Of a stretch of DNA of 64,000 nucleotides, positions 25,405 to 33,627 are shown piece after piece. Source of the DNA: Olsenella sp. An293 (GTDB lineage Bacteria > Actinomycetota > Coriobacteriia > Coriobacteriales > Atopobiaceae); contig NZ_NFIT01000013.1 in assembly GCF_002159495.1 (NCBI RefSeq), positions 1-64,000 of the forward strand, given 5' to 3'. The translations under genes and the position numbers were made by a program. How positions within the stretch are numbered: the stretch's first letter is position 1; each line of letters starts with the position of its first letter. The notes under the pieces were generated by a model. That model did not search any database and was not told the DNA's origin. It saw only the letters and a list, made by a program, of their open reading frames with translations.

Positions 25405-25581
25405 CCTCCCCAAACCGTCCGGAATCCGCACCTTCAAGAACCACATGCGGCTACCGGACGTTTTTCGATCTCAGACCGTCCTAAACCCGCACGTACGAGA
25501 AGGACGTGCGGAATCCGGACACCCCACAACGAGAAACCGTCCTAAACCCGCACGCCCCCAAGAGGACAGGCGTTCCGGACG
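25355..25581. repeat. Tandem array of four palindromic units with 61-bp period
   Basis: Units start at 25355, 25416, 25477 and 25538, exactly 61 bp apart. Each is a 44-45-bp palindrome with outer arms near CGTCC-GGA and inner arms near CCGCAC/GTGCGG around a variable 12-14-nt loop, followed by a 16-bp linker that starts with a T-run in the first two. The 10-mer CGAGAAGGAC overlaps the loop and inner arm of unit three. A second array of the same design lies at 31802-31940. Together they fill the gap between the M42 gene and asd, which are convergent. Confidence 0.8.
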
Positions 25582-25617
25582 GTTCCAAGGTACCGAGAAG
25601 AACCTCGGCCCACGCCC

Positions 25618-26634
25618 CTACACCAGGTACTCGGCGATCTGGACGGCGTTGGTCGCCGCGCCCTTGCGGATCTGGTCGCCGCAGCACCAGAACGTGAGCG
25701 AGCTCACGCCGTCGGGGGCCGAGAGGTCACGCCTCAGGCGGCCCACCCACACGAGGTCCTGGTCGGAGGTCTCGAGCGGCATGGGGTAGCGGCTCGCGGC
25801 GGGGTCGTCGACGACCTTCACGCCCGGGGCGGCCTCGAGCAGGGCGCGCGCCTCCTCGACCGAGAGCGGGCGCTCGAACTCGGCGGTGATGGACTCGGAG
25901 TGGGAGCGGACCACCGGCACGCGCACGCACGTGCAGTTCACGCGCAGCTCGGGCAGGTGCATGATCTTGCGCCCCTCGTTTTGCATCTTCATCTCCTCGG
26001 AGGTGTAGCCCACCTCATTGAAGCCGCCGATCTGCGGGATGAGGTTCTCGGCGAGCTGGTACTGGAAGGGCTTGCTCTCCCCCACCTCCTCGCCGGCGGC
26101 GACGCAGCGGATCTCGCGCTCGAGCTCGAGCAGGCCCGGCAGGCCCGCGCCCGAGGCGGCCTGGTAGGTGGAGACGACGAGGCGCGTAAGGCCCGCGGCC
26201 TGGTGAAGCGGCCACACCGGCACGAGGCCGATGATCGTGGCGCAGTTGGGGTTGGCGATGATGCCGTTGTGCGCAGCGATGTCGCCGGCGTTGACCTCGG
26301 GCACCACGAGCGGCACGTCGGGCTCGAGGCGGAAGGCATGGGAGTTGTCCACGCACACGGCGCCTCGGCGGACGGCCTCGGGCAGAAGGGCGCGGGCCGT
26401 GGCGTCGTCGGCAGCGCCGAGGACGATGTCGACGCCCTCGAAGGCGTCCGGCTCGGCAAGACGCACGGGGACCTCCTCGCCGCGGAAGGTCACGGTGCGG
26501 CCGGCCGCCACGGAGCGCTCGCTCGCGAGCGGCACGAGGCTCGAGACGGGGAAGTCGCGCTCCTCGAGGCACTGGAGCATCTGCTGGCCGACGACGCCGG
26601 TGGCGCCGAGGATGGCAACGTTCTTCTCGCTCAT
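25618..26634 (-). CDS. asd: Aspartate-semialdehyde dehydrogenase
   Basis: The 338-aa enzyme reduces aspartyl phosphate to aspartate semialdehyde with NADPH. It has the Rossmann start VAILGATGVVGQQM, the active cysteine in NPNCATI (Cys131) and the C-terminal RVPVVRSHSES containing the catalytic His. Its gene is downstream of lysC on the same strand with a REP palindrome in the 67-bp gap, giving the order hom, lysC, asd. The start has GAGAGG upstream. Product branches to lysine/diaminopimelate and to homoserine. Confidence 0.95.
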   Translation of the reverse strand: MSEKNVAILGATGVVGQQMLQCLEERDFPVSSLVPLASERSVAAGRTVTFRGEEVPVRLAEPDAFEGVDIVLGAADDATARALLPEAVRRGAVCVDNSHAFRLEPDVPLVVPEVNAGDIAAHNGIIANPNCATIIGLVPVWPLHQAAGLTRLVVSTYQAASGAGLPGLLELEREIRCVAAGEEVGESKPFQYQLAENLIPQIGGFNEVGYTSEEMKMQNEGRKIMHLPELRVNCTCVRVPVVRSHSESITAEFERPLSVEEARALLEAAPGVKVVDDPAASRYPMPLETSDQDLVWVGRLRRDLSAPDGVSSLTFWCCGDQIRKGAATNAVQIAEYLV

Positions 26635-26668
26635 TGGCGTTTCCTCTCTGTCTCCGCCCTGGGGCGGC

Positions 26669-26699
26669 CTGTTAATTGGGGACTGTCCCCAATTAACAG
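26669..26699. repeat. REP palindrome (31 bp, perfect) between lysC and asd
   Basis: Two 15-bp arms (CTGTTAATTGGGGAC and its complement) surround one central base. It ends two bases before the lysC stop codon and is identical to the copy at 57798-57828. In the lysC-asd transcript it would form a stable hairpin, which may alter the ratio of the two messages. Confidence 0.9.
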
Positions 26700-26701
26700 A
26701 A

Positions 26702-28033
26702 TCAGCTGGCGGTGACCATCTCGTCGCGGACGAAGCGGTCGTAGATCACCTGGATGGCGCGCTCGAAGTCGTCGTTGTTGACGCCCATGATGATCGAGAT
26801 CTCCTGAGAGCTCTGGGTGATCATGCGGATGTTGACGCCCGCGTCGCCGAGCGCCCCGAAGATCTTCCCGGAGGTGCCCGAGCGCTTGGACATGTTGCGG
26901 CCGACGACGGAGATCAGCGCGAGCTTGTCCACCATCGTGATGTCGTCGGGCTCGAGCTCGCGGCGGATGTCGGTCACGATCGAGTAGATGGAGTCGCGCA
27001 CGTCGGCTCCGTTGACCACCACGGAGAACGAGTCGACGCCCGTGGGGATGTGCTCCACCGAGATGCCGTAGCGCTCGAAGACGGAGAGCGCCCGCCGCAC
27101 GAAGCCGACCTCGCCCGACATGTGAGCCTTCTTCACGTGCACGGAGATGAAGTCGCGCTTGCCGGCGATGCCGGTGATGAGGTGCTCGTCCTCGCCGATG
27201 CGCGCCTTCTCGCGGATGATCGTGCCCTCGTCCTGGGGACGGTTGGTGTTCTTGATCTGGATGGGGATGTTGACCTCGCGCACCGGGAAGATGGCCTCCT
27301 CCTGGAGGACCGACGCCCCCATGTAGGAGAGCTCGCGCATCTCGTCGAAGGTGATGCGGCGGATCGAGCGCGGGTGCTCGACGATGCGCGGGTCGGCGGA
27401 GAGGAAGCCGGACACGTCGGTCCAGTTCTCATAGAGGCCGGCGTCGATGCAGCGGGCGAGGATGGCGCCCGTGATGTCGCCGCCGCCGCGCTGGAAGAGC
27501 TTGATCTGGCCGTCGACGGTCGCGCCGTAGAAGCCGGGGAGCACGAAGGAGCCCTGGCGCACCATCACGTCCTTGAGGCGAGACGCGGTGCGCTCCATGT
27601 CGACCTCGCCGTTGTGGTGGAAGACAATGACGTCGGCGGCGTCCACGAAGGGCATGCCGAGATACTCGGCCATGAGGTGGGCGGTGAACCACTCGCCGCG
27701 CGCGACGACGTACTCGGGCGAGTGCTTCTTGATGTTCTTGGCGAAGAGCTCGAACTTCTCGTGGACGGGCCACTTGAGCCCGAGCTCCTCGGCGATGTCG
27801 AGGAAGCGCTGCTCGATGTCGGCGAGAAGCGACGTGCAGTCGACGTGATACTGTACGTGCGCGTTCACGAGCAGCAGAAGGTCGGTGATCTTGTTGTCGG
27901 CCGAGAAGCGCTTGCCCGCCGCGGACACCACGACGAAGCGGCGGTCGGGGTCGGCCTCGACGATGGCCTTGACCTTGCGGAACTGCTCCGCCGAGGCGAC
28001 CGAGGAGCCGCCGAACTTTGCGATCTTGATCAT
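26702..28033 (-). CDS. lysC: Aspartate kinase
   Basis: The 443-aa protein phosphorylates aspartate, the first step to threonine, lysine and methionine. The N-terminal kinase domain starts with IKIAKFGGSSVA and contains the FQRGGGDITGA substrate region. Two C-terminal ACT-like segments (about residues 300-370 and 380-440, with FGALGDAGVNIRMI) are the usual site of feedback control by amino acids. The chosen ATG has AGGAAGGA upstream. Its 5' leader is the unusual tandem-palindrome region at 28060-28159 that separates it from hom. Confidence 0.95.
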   Translation of the reverse strand: MIKIAKFGGSSVASAEQFRKVKAIVEADPDRRFVVVSAAGKRFSADNKITDLLLLVNAHVQYHVDCTSLLADIEQRFLDIAEELGLKWPVHEKFELFAKNIKKHSPEYVVARGEWFTAHLMAEYLGMPFVDAADVIVFHHNGEVDMERTASRLKDVMVRQGSFVLPGFYGATVDGQIKLFQRGGGDITGAILARCIDAGLYENWTDVSGFLSADPRIVEHPRSIRRITFDEMRELSYMGASVLQEEAIFPVREVNIPIQIKNTNRPQDEGTIIREKARIGEDEHLITGIAGKRDFISVHVKKAHMSGEVGFVRRALSVFERYGISVEHIPTGVDSFSVVVNGADVRDSIYSIVTDIRRELEPDDITMVDKLALISVVGRNMSKRSGTSGKIFGALGDAGVNIRMITQSSQEISIIMGVNNDDFERAIQVIYDRFVRDEMVTAS

Positions 28034-28059
28034 GCGAGAAATCCTTCCTGAGGGCAAGC

Positions 28060-28159
28060 TGTCAAGGTTGACAAGGTAACCTGACGTCATTGTCAAGGTT
28101 GACAATGTAACCTGACGTCATTGTCAAGGTTGACAATGTAACCTGACGTCATTGTCAAC
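28060..28159. repeat. Three tandem 31-bp units with two palindromes each, in front of lysC
   Basis: Units occupy 28060-28090, 28091-28121 and 28122-28152, with a partial fourth running into the hom stop codon. Each holds the palindromes TGTCAAGGTTGACA (28060, 28091, 28122) and TGACGTCA (28082, 28113, 28144). Units two and three are identical; unit one differs at one base. The 31-bp period is three helical turns, so repeated sites face the same side of the DNA. The array lies 27-126 bp upstream of the lysC start, as expected for an operator array. Confidence 0.85.
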
Positions 28160-29276
28160 TAAGGGCCGCCATGAACGTGGTGGGGTCGGACTCGAGCGCC
28201 TGGTCGAGAAGGGCGCGCGCCGCCTCGGCGGTGAGCCCGCGCACGAGCACGGCGCCCTCGGCGTAGGACTCGCCGCCGACCTGCGCCGCGGTGCGGTAGA
28301 CGTAGTCGGCGCGCAGGAGCGACGGCTCGTAGGCCAGGCCGCGGGAGAAGTCGTAGACGGGCCGGCGGGCGCCCGTGGCGCAGTCGAGCACGTCCTGGAC
28401 GATCGCGTTGCCGGTGGGGAGGCTGCCCGCCCCCTGGCCGTAGAACTTGAGCTCGCCCACCGTCGTGGCGTCGAGCGTCACGAGGTTGAAGTTCGAGGGG
28501 ACGTTGGCCTCGAGCGAGTCGGTCGCCACGGCGACCGGCTCAACGGCGGCCGCGTAGCCGCCGTCGCGAGACACCCCGCGGCCGAGGAGCTTGACCGTGC
28601 GGCCGTGAGCGGCGAACAGCTCGAGGTCGGAGAGGCGCAGGTTGCGGATGCCCGTCGCGGGGAGGTTCTTCTCGCACGCGACGTCAAAGGCCACGGAGGC
28701 CGTGATGATGGTCTTGTTGAGGACGTCGATGCCGTCGACGTCGGCCGAGGGGTCGCGCTCGGCGTAGCCGAGCTCCTGGGCGCGCGCGAGCACCTCGTCG
28801 AAGTCGGCGCCGTCACGGCGCATGGCGTCGACGATGTAGTTGGTCGTGCCGTTCATGATGCCCATGAACGACGTGACCTCGTCGACGCGGCGCGCCTTCT
28901 CGATGCCGGCGATCCAGGGGATGCCGCCGCCCACGGAGGCCTCGATGTAAAGCCCCGCGCCCGCGACCTGCGCGGCGGCAGCGAACTCGGAGAGGTGCGC
29001 GGCGACGACGGCCTTGTTGGAGGTGACCACGTGCTTGCCCGCCGCGAGCGCCGCCATGAGATAGGTGTGCGCGGGCTCGACGCCGCCCATGCACTCGACG
29101 ACGAGCTCGACGTCGGGGTCGGAGACGATGTCCTCGAAGCTCGAGGTCATGCGGGGGTCGCTCAGGCGGTCGGGCAGCTCGAGGATGCGGGAGACCTCGA
29201 CCTGAGGCACGCGCGAGGAGATGATCTCGTCCACGCCGCGGCCGACCGTGCCGTAGCCGAGAAGGGCGATCTTCAT
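28155..29276 (-). CDS. hom: Homoserine dehydrogenase, short form without ACT domain
   Basis: The 373-aa enzyme reduces aspartate semialdehyde to homoserine. It starts with the NAD(P)-binding KIALLGYGTVGRGV and has the family core with GGIPWIAGIEKA and MGIMNGTTNYI, and the catalytic Lys region VDGIDVLNKTII. Many homoserine dehydrogenases are about 430 aa with a C-terminal regulatory ACT domain; this one ends soon after the catalytic domain (about residue 345), so threonine feedback through ACT is not expected. The ATG used has only a weak RBS. It is divergent from thrC. Confidence 0.93.
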   Translation of the reverse strand: MKIALLGYGTVGRGVDEIISSRVPQVEVSRILELPDRLSDPRMTSSFEDIVSDPDVELVVECMGGVEPAHTYLMAALAAGKHVVTSNKAVVAAHLSEFAAAAQVAGAGLYIEASVGGGIPWIAGIEKARRVDEVTSFMGIMNGTTNYIVDAMRRDGADFDEVLARAQELGYAERDPSADVDGIDVLNKTIITASVAFDVACEKNLPATGIRNLRLSDLELFAAHGRTVKLLGRGVSRDGGYAAAVEPVAVATDSLEANVPSNFNLVTLDATTVGELKFYGQGAGSLPTGNAIVQDVLDCATGARRPVYDFSRGLAYEPSLLRADYVYRTAAQVGGESYAEGAVLVRGLTAEAARALLDQALESDPTTFMAALS

Positions 29277-29387
29277 GTGCGTCCAATCTTTCGAGTCTGT
29301 GTCAGGCAACCGCGGACGGGCGGCATGCGGCTATCATACTTGCATCGAGGGGGACAAGAGCCCCTGGGCCCGACGCAAGGAGCAACC

Positions 29388-30872
29388 GTGACCACGTTCT
29401 ACCACAGCACGCGCTCGGCTGATGATTCCGTAACAAGCAAGCAAGCAATTCTCACCGGCATCGCACCGGACGGCGGCCTCTACGTGAGCGACGGGCTCGG
29501 CGAGAAGACCCTGGACCTCGCGGGCGTGTGCGAGCAGGGCTTCCACGACACCGCGCGCCTCGTGCTCGGCACGCTCCTTCCCGACTACGCGGCCGACGAG
29601 CTCGCCGGCTGCGTCGACGCGGCCTACGGCGCGCAGTGGGACTGCGAGGCGGTCTGCCCGCTCACCCCGCTCGGCACCGACTGGCTGCTCGAGCTCTACC
29701 ACGGCCCCACCTGCGCCTTCAAGGACGTCGCGCTGCAGATGTTGCCCCGCCTCATGAGCGTGGCGCGCGCGGGCGACGGGCGCAAGATCATGATCGTCAC
29801 CGCCACCTCCGGCGACACCGGCAAGGCGGCCCTCGACGGCTTCGCGGGCGTGGAGGGCACCGGCGTCACCGTCTTCTACCCCGACGGCAAGGTCTCCGAC
29901 ATCCAGCGCCTGCAGATGGTGACCCAGCTCGGGGGCAACGTGGCCGTGTGCGCGGTGCGCGGCACCTTCGACGACTGCCAGGGCGAGGTCAAGCGCATCT
30001 TCGCCGACCGCGCGCTCGCCGGCCGGCTCGCCGAGCGCGACGTGGTCCTCTCGAGCGCCAACTCCATCAACGTGGGCCGCCTCGCCCCGCAGGTCACCTA
30101 CTACTTTGACTCCTACGCCCAGCTCGTGCGCCGGGGCGCCGTCGCGATGGGCGACGAGGTGACCTTCTGCGTCCCCACCGGCAACTTCGGCGACGTGCTC
30201 GCCGGCTACTACGCCAAGCGGCTGGGGCTGCCCGTGCGGCGCCTCGTCGTGGCGTCCAACGCCAACGACGTCCTCACGGACTTCCTCACCACCGGCACCT
30301 ACGACCGCCGGCGTGACTTCCACAAGACGATCTCGCCCTCGATGGACATCCTCGTGTCCTCCAACCTCGAGCGCCTGCTCTACTTTGCCTCCGACGGAGA
30401 CTGCGAGCTCGTGGCGTCGCTCATGGGCGAGCTCGCCGAGAAGGGCGCATACACCGTTCCCGCGGCCGTGATGGACGAGATCCGCTCGACCTTCTCGTGC
30501 GGCCGCGCCGACGACGAGGACACGCGCGAGACCATCCGCGACACCTGGCGCGAGCTCGACGTCCTCATCGACCCGCACACCGCCGTGGCAAAGCACGTGC
30601 TCGACTCCGTCCCCGCCGACGGCACCGAGCGCGTGTGCCTCTCTACCGCGAGCCCCTACAAGTTCTCCTCCGACGTCCTCGCCGCGCTCGGCGAGGTGAC
30701 CGACGGCATGAACGGCTTCGCCTGCATGGACGCCCTCGAGCGACTGACGGGCACGACCGCCCCGACGCAGCTCTCGGGCCTGCGCGCCGGGGAGGTGCTC
30801 CACGACGACGTCTGTGACCGCGAGCGCATGGGCGCCTTTGTTGAGTCCGCCTGTGCGAGGGTGTTCCTGTGA
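29388..30872 (+). CDS. thrC: Threonine synthase
   Basis: The 494-aa PLP enzyme converts O-phosphohomoserine to threonine. The pyridoxal lysine lies in PTCAFKDVALQ (Lys112), and the phosphate-binding loop is TATSGDTGKAA. The conserved N-terminal FYHSTR is present, typical of the long bacterial form. A GTG start is used with AAGGAGC upstream. It overlaps thrB by 4 bp (GTGA), so the two are coupled. A possible -10 box (TATCAT, 29332-29337) lies in the 111-bp divergent region shared with hom. Confidence 0.95.
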   Translation: MTTFYHSTRSADDSVTSKQAILTGIAPDGGLYVSDGLGEKTLDLAGVCEQGFHDTARLVLGTLLPDYAADELAGCVDAAYGAQWDCEAVCPLTPLGTDWLLELYHGPTCAFKDVALQMLPRLMSVARAGDGRKIMIVTATSGDTGKAALDGFAGVEGTGVTVFYPDGKVSDIQRLQMVTQLGGNVAVCAVRGTFDDCQGEVKRIFADRALAGRLAERDVVLSSANSINVGRLAPQVTYYFDSYAQLVRRGAVAMGDEVTFCVPTGNFGDVLAGYYAKRLGLPVRRLVVASNANDVLTDFLTTGTYDRRRDFHKTISPSMDILVSSNLERLLYFASDGDCELVASLMGELAEKGAYTVPAAVMDEIRSTFSCGRADDEDTRETIRDTWRELDVLIDPHTAVAKHVLDSVPADGTERVCLSTASPYKFSSDVLAALGEVTDGMNGFACMDALERLTGTTAPTQLSGLRAGEVLHDDVCDRERMGAFVESACARVFL

Positions 30873-31780
30873 TCGGAGCGGACGGCCGCGAGCGGCCCAT
30901 GGTCATCGTCCGCGTCCCGGCGACGAGTGCCAACGTCGGCGTGGGCTTCGACTGCCTGGGCATCGCGCTCGACCTCACGGCGACGTTTCTCATGACGCCC
31001 TCCGACCGTCTCGAGATCGAAGGCTGCGAGCAGCGCTTTCGCGGCGAGGACAACCTCGTCTGGCAGAGCTACCTCGACGCCTGCGAGCGCCTGGGCACGC
31101 AGGCGCGGCCGCTCCACATCACGATCCTCTCGCCCATCCCGCTCTCGGGCGGCCTCGGCTCGAGCTCGGCCTGCGTCATCGCCGGCATCGGGGCCGCCAT
31201 GGCGCTCTCGCCCGAGGGTTTCGACCGCGCCCGGGCGCTCGAGCTCGCCGTGGCCATCGAGGGGCACCCCGACAACGTGGCGCCCGCCCTTCTCGGCGGT
31301 CTTGTGAGCTCGTTTGTGGACGAGCGGGGGCAGACCACCTCGACGCGCATGGACGTCGCGGGCAACCTGCGCTTCGTCGCCGTGGCGCCCCCTTACGAGG
31401 TGCGCACCGCCGAGGCGCGTCGGGTCCTGCCGACCGAGGTGACGCGCGAGACGGCCGTGTGGCAGATGGGCCGCTGCGTGGCCGTGGTCCGGGCGCTTGA
31501 GCTCGGCGACGCGGCGCTGCTCGCAGCCGCCTGCCACGACCGGCTCCACGAGCCCTACCGAGCCAAGCTCATCCCCGACTACGAGCCGCTGCGCGAGGCG
31601 GCCCTCGCCGCGGGAGCCTGCGCGTACATGATCTCGGGCTCCGGCTCCACGATGCTTGCCGTCGCCGACGTCGACGAGACGGCCGCGCGGGTCGCCGACG
31701 CCCTGCGCGCCGAGCGACCCGACTTCTGGCTGCAGACCCTTCCGGCCAACACCCTGGGCACCACCGTCGAGGTGCACTAG
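30869..31780 (+). CDS. thrB: Homoserine kinase
   Basis: The 303-aa GHMP-family kinase makes O-phosphohomoserine for ThrC. It shows VRVPATSANVGVGFDCLG at the N-terminus, the ATP loop PLSGGLGSSSACV, and a C-terminal GHMP motif around MISGSGSTMLA. GTG at 30869 overlaps the thrC stop; an ATG ten codons later is possible but has no clear RBS. The thrC-thrB order completes the threonine pathway opposite hom-lysC-asd. A hairpin array follows the stop. Confidence 0.95.
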   Translation: MIGADGRERPMVIVRVPATSANVGVGFDCLGIALDLTATFLMTPSDRLEIEGCEQRFRGEDNLVWQSYLDACERLGTQARPLHITILSPIPLSGGLGSSSACVIAGIGAAMALSPEGFDRARALELAVAIEGHPDNVAPALLGGLVSSFVDERGQTTSTRMDVAGNLRFVAVAPPYEVRTAEARRVLPTEVTRETAVWQMGRCVAVVRALELGDAALLAAACHDRLHEPYRAKLIPDYEPLREAALAAGACAYMISGSGSTMLAVADVDETAARVADALRAERPDFWLQTLPANTLGTTVEVH

Positions 31781-31801
31781 CGAGGTCCTTCTCGCCCAAC
31801 C

Positions 31802-31940
31802 CGTTGTTTTCCGCACCCAATCAATCGACGTGCGGATTCCGGACGATTTCAGCTGCCAGACCGTCCGGTTCTCGCATCCATTCAACCAACGTGTGGATTC
31901 CGGACGGTTTGTGCTCGTAAAGCGTCCGATAGCCGCACAT
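31802..31940. repeat. Second 61-bp-period palindrome array, after thrB
   Basis: Two complete units (31802-31845 and 31862-31906) and a truncated third (from 31923) are spaced 60 and 61 bp. They share the design of the array at 25355: outer CGTCCGG/CCGGACG, inner CCGCAC-like arms, a variable 13-nt loop and a 16-bp linker beginning with TTT. The array lies at the thrB 3' end, so it probably ends transcription. The 10-mer GTCCTTCTCG precedes it at 31785. Confidence 0.7.
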
Positions 31941-31956
31941 TAACCGGGACAAGAGA

Positions 31957-31987
31957 GGCGGCGGGCCCGGGAGGGTGGCCCGCCGCC
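31957..31987 (-). terminator. Terminator hairpin after livF
   Basis: GGCGGCGGGCC (31957-31967) and GGCCCGCCGCC (31977-31987) pair perfectly over 11 bp with a 9-nt loop. The minus-strand tail CTCTCTTGTC is only moderately T-rich. It lies 61 bp beyond the livF stop. Confidence 0.65.
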
Positions 31988-32048
31988 TGAGACGAGGGCG
32001 ACGGCGAGCCGCCGCCCAGGTACACGATGTTTGACGCCCGCGGCTCCC

Positions 32049-32756
32049 CTACCCGCCGAGATAGGCCTTGCGGACGTCGTCGTCGACGAGAAGCTCGGCG
32101 CCCGTGCCGGTCTTCTTGATCGTTCCGATCTCGAGGACGTAGGCGCGGTCCGCAACGGAGAGCGCCATGTTGGCGTTCTGCTCCACGAGAAGAATCGTGG
32201 TGCCCGCGGCGTTGAGCTGCTTGACGATGTCGAAGATCTCCTGGACCAGGATCGGCGCGAGGCCCATGGAGGGCTCGTCGAGCATGAGCAGGCGCGGCTT
32301 GCTCATGAGGGCGCGGCCCATCGCGAGCATCTGCTGCTCGCCGCCGGAGAGGGTGCCCGCAACCTGGTTGCGACGCTCCTTGAGGCGCGGGAAGTGCGCG
32401 TAGACCTTCTCGAGCGTTTCGCGGTTCTCGGCGTCGGAGCGGGTGTAGCCGCCCATCTCGAGATTCTCGGCGACGCTCATCTGCGTGAACACGCGCCTGC
32501 CCTCGGGGCACAGCGCAAGCCCGCGCTGGACGACCTTGTGGGCGTGCAGCCCGACGATCGACTGGCCCTCGAGCTCGATCGAGCCGCTCTCGGGCTTGAT
32601 CAGCCCCGCGACGGTGTTGAGCGTCGTGGACTTGCCGGCGCCGTTGGCGCCGATGAGCGTGACGATCTCGCCCTCGTTGATGTCAAACGAGATGCCGCGG
32701 ACCGCCTTGATGGCACCGTAGGAGACGTGCAGGTCGCGCACGGAGAGAAGCGCCAT
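32049..32756 (-). CDS. livF: Branched-chain amino acid ABC transporter ATPase LivF
   Basis: The 235-aa ATPase drives uptake with LivG and the LivHM permeases. It has Walker A GANGAGKST, signature LSGGEQQMLA and Walker B LLMLDEPSMGLAP, with the MGLAPILV variant characteristic of LivF. It begins 1 bp after the livG stop and is the last gene of a five-gene importer locus. Confidence 0.95.
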   Translation of the reverse strand: MALLSVRDLHVSYGAIKAVRGISFDINEGEIVTLIGANGAGKSTTLNTVAGLIKPESGSIELEGQSIVGLHAHKVVQRGLALCPEGRRVFTQMSVAENLEMGGYTRSDAENRETLEKVYAHFPRLKERRNQVAGTLSGGEQQMLAMGRALMSKPRLLMLDEPSMGLAPILVQEIFDIVKQLNAAGTTILLVEQNANMALSVADRAYVLEIGTIKKTGTGAELLVDDDVRKAYLGG

Positions 32757-32757
32757 G

Positions 32758-33627
32758 TTACTTCACCTCCTGCTTGCCGAGATACGCCTCGATGACGCGC
32801 GAGTCGTTCTGGATCTGCTCGGGCGTGCCCTTGGCGATGATCTTGCCGTAGTCCAGCACGCCCACGACCTCACAGACGCCCATGACGAGCGACATGTCGT
32901 GCTCGATGAGCAGGATGGCGATCTTGAGCTCGTCGCGGATCTTCTGGATGTTCTCCATGAGCTCCTCGGTCTCGGCCGGGTTCATGCCGGCCGCGGGCTC
33001 GTCGAGCAGCAGCACCTTGGGCCCCGTCGCGAGGGCGCGCAGGATCTCGAGGCGCCTCTGGGCGCCATACGGGAGGTTGCCGGCGAGCGTGTCCGCGTAC
33101 TTGCGCATGTCGAAGATGTCGAGCAGCTCGAGCGCCCGATCGCGGAACTCGGCCTCCTGCTTCCAATGGCCCGGCAGGCGCAGCATGTCGGTGATCAGGT
33201 GCGTCCTCATGGTGTTGCCAAAGCCCACGAGCACGTTCTCCTCGACCGTCATCTTGGAGAAGAGGCGGATGTTCTGGAACGTGCGCGCGATGCCCATGCG
33301 GTTGACCTCGGCGACGGACTTGCCGGCCGTGTCGTAGCCGTCGATGAGCACGGTGCCGCGCGTCGGCTTGTAGACGTTTGTCAGCAGGTTGAAGATCGTG
33401 GTCTTGCCGGCGCCGTTGGGGCCGATCAGGCCGGAGATCTCCGTGCGACCCATGGCGATGTTGAAGTCGTCCACGGCGGTGAGGCCGCCGAAGTCGATGC
33501 CCAGGTGCTCGGCCTGCAGCACCGGGATGGTGCCGAGGTCGCGCTCGGGGATGAGGTTGGGGGTCTCGACCTGGACGAGGACCGGGCGGCGCTTCTTCGC
33601 GCCCCTCTCGTTCTTCTCGCTAGGCAT
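32758..33627 (-). CDS. livG: Branched-chain amino acid ABC transporter ATPase LivG
   Basis: The 289-aa ATPase has Walker A GPNGAGKTT, the LivG-type GIARTFQNIRLF after it, a modified signature LPYGAQRRLEIARAL-like stretch (here LEILRAL) and Walker B LLLDEPAAGMNP. The family is usually about 255 aa; the extra 35 residues at the N-terminus are basic and polar (KNERGAKKRRP). An internal start is possible, but the first ATG overlaps the livM stop in the usual ATG-TAG manner. Confidence 0.93.
   Translation of the reverse strand: MPSEKNERGAKKRRPVLVQVETPNLIPERDLGTIPVLQAEHLGIDFGGLTAVDDFNIAMGRTEISGLIGPNGAGKTTIFNLLTNVYKPTRGTVLIDGYDTAGKSVAEVNRMGIARTFQNIRLFSKMTVEENVLVGFGNTMRTHLITDMLRLPGHWKQEAEFRDRALELLDIFDMRKYADTLAGNLPYGAQRRLEILRALATGPKVLLLDEPAAGMNPAETEELMENIQKIRDELKIAILLIEHDMSLVMGVCEVVGVLDYGKIIAKGTPEQIQNDSRVIEAYLGKQEVK

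Noticed and set aside
25355-25581. The regular array could be read as a CRISPR.
   Set aside because: The repeats are long palindromes with 12-14-nt loops and 16-bp linkers, not 23-47-bp repeats with 30-40-bp spacers, and no cas gene is present.
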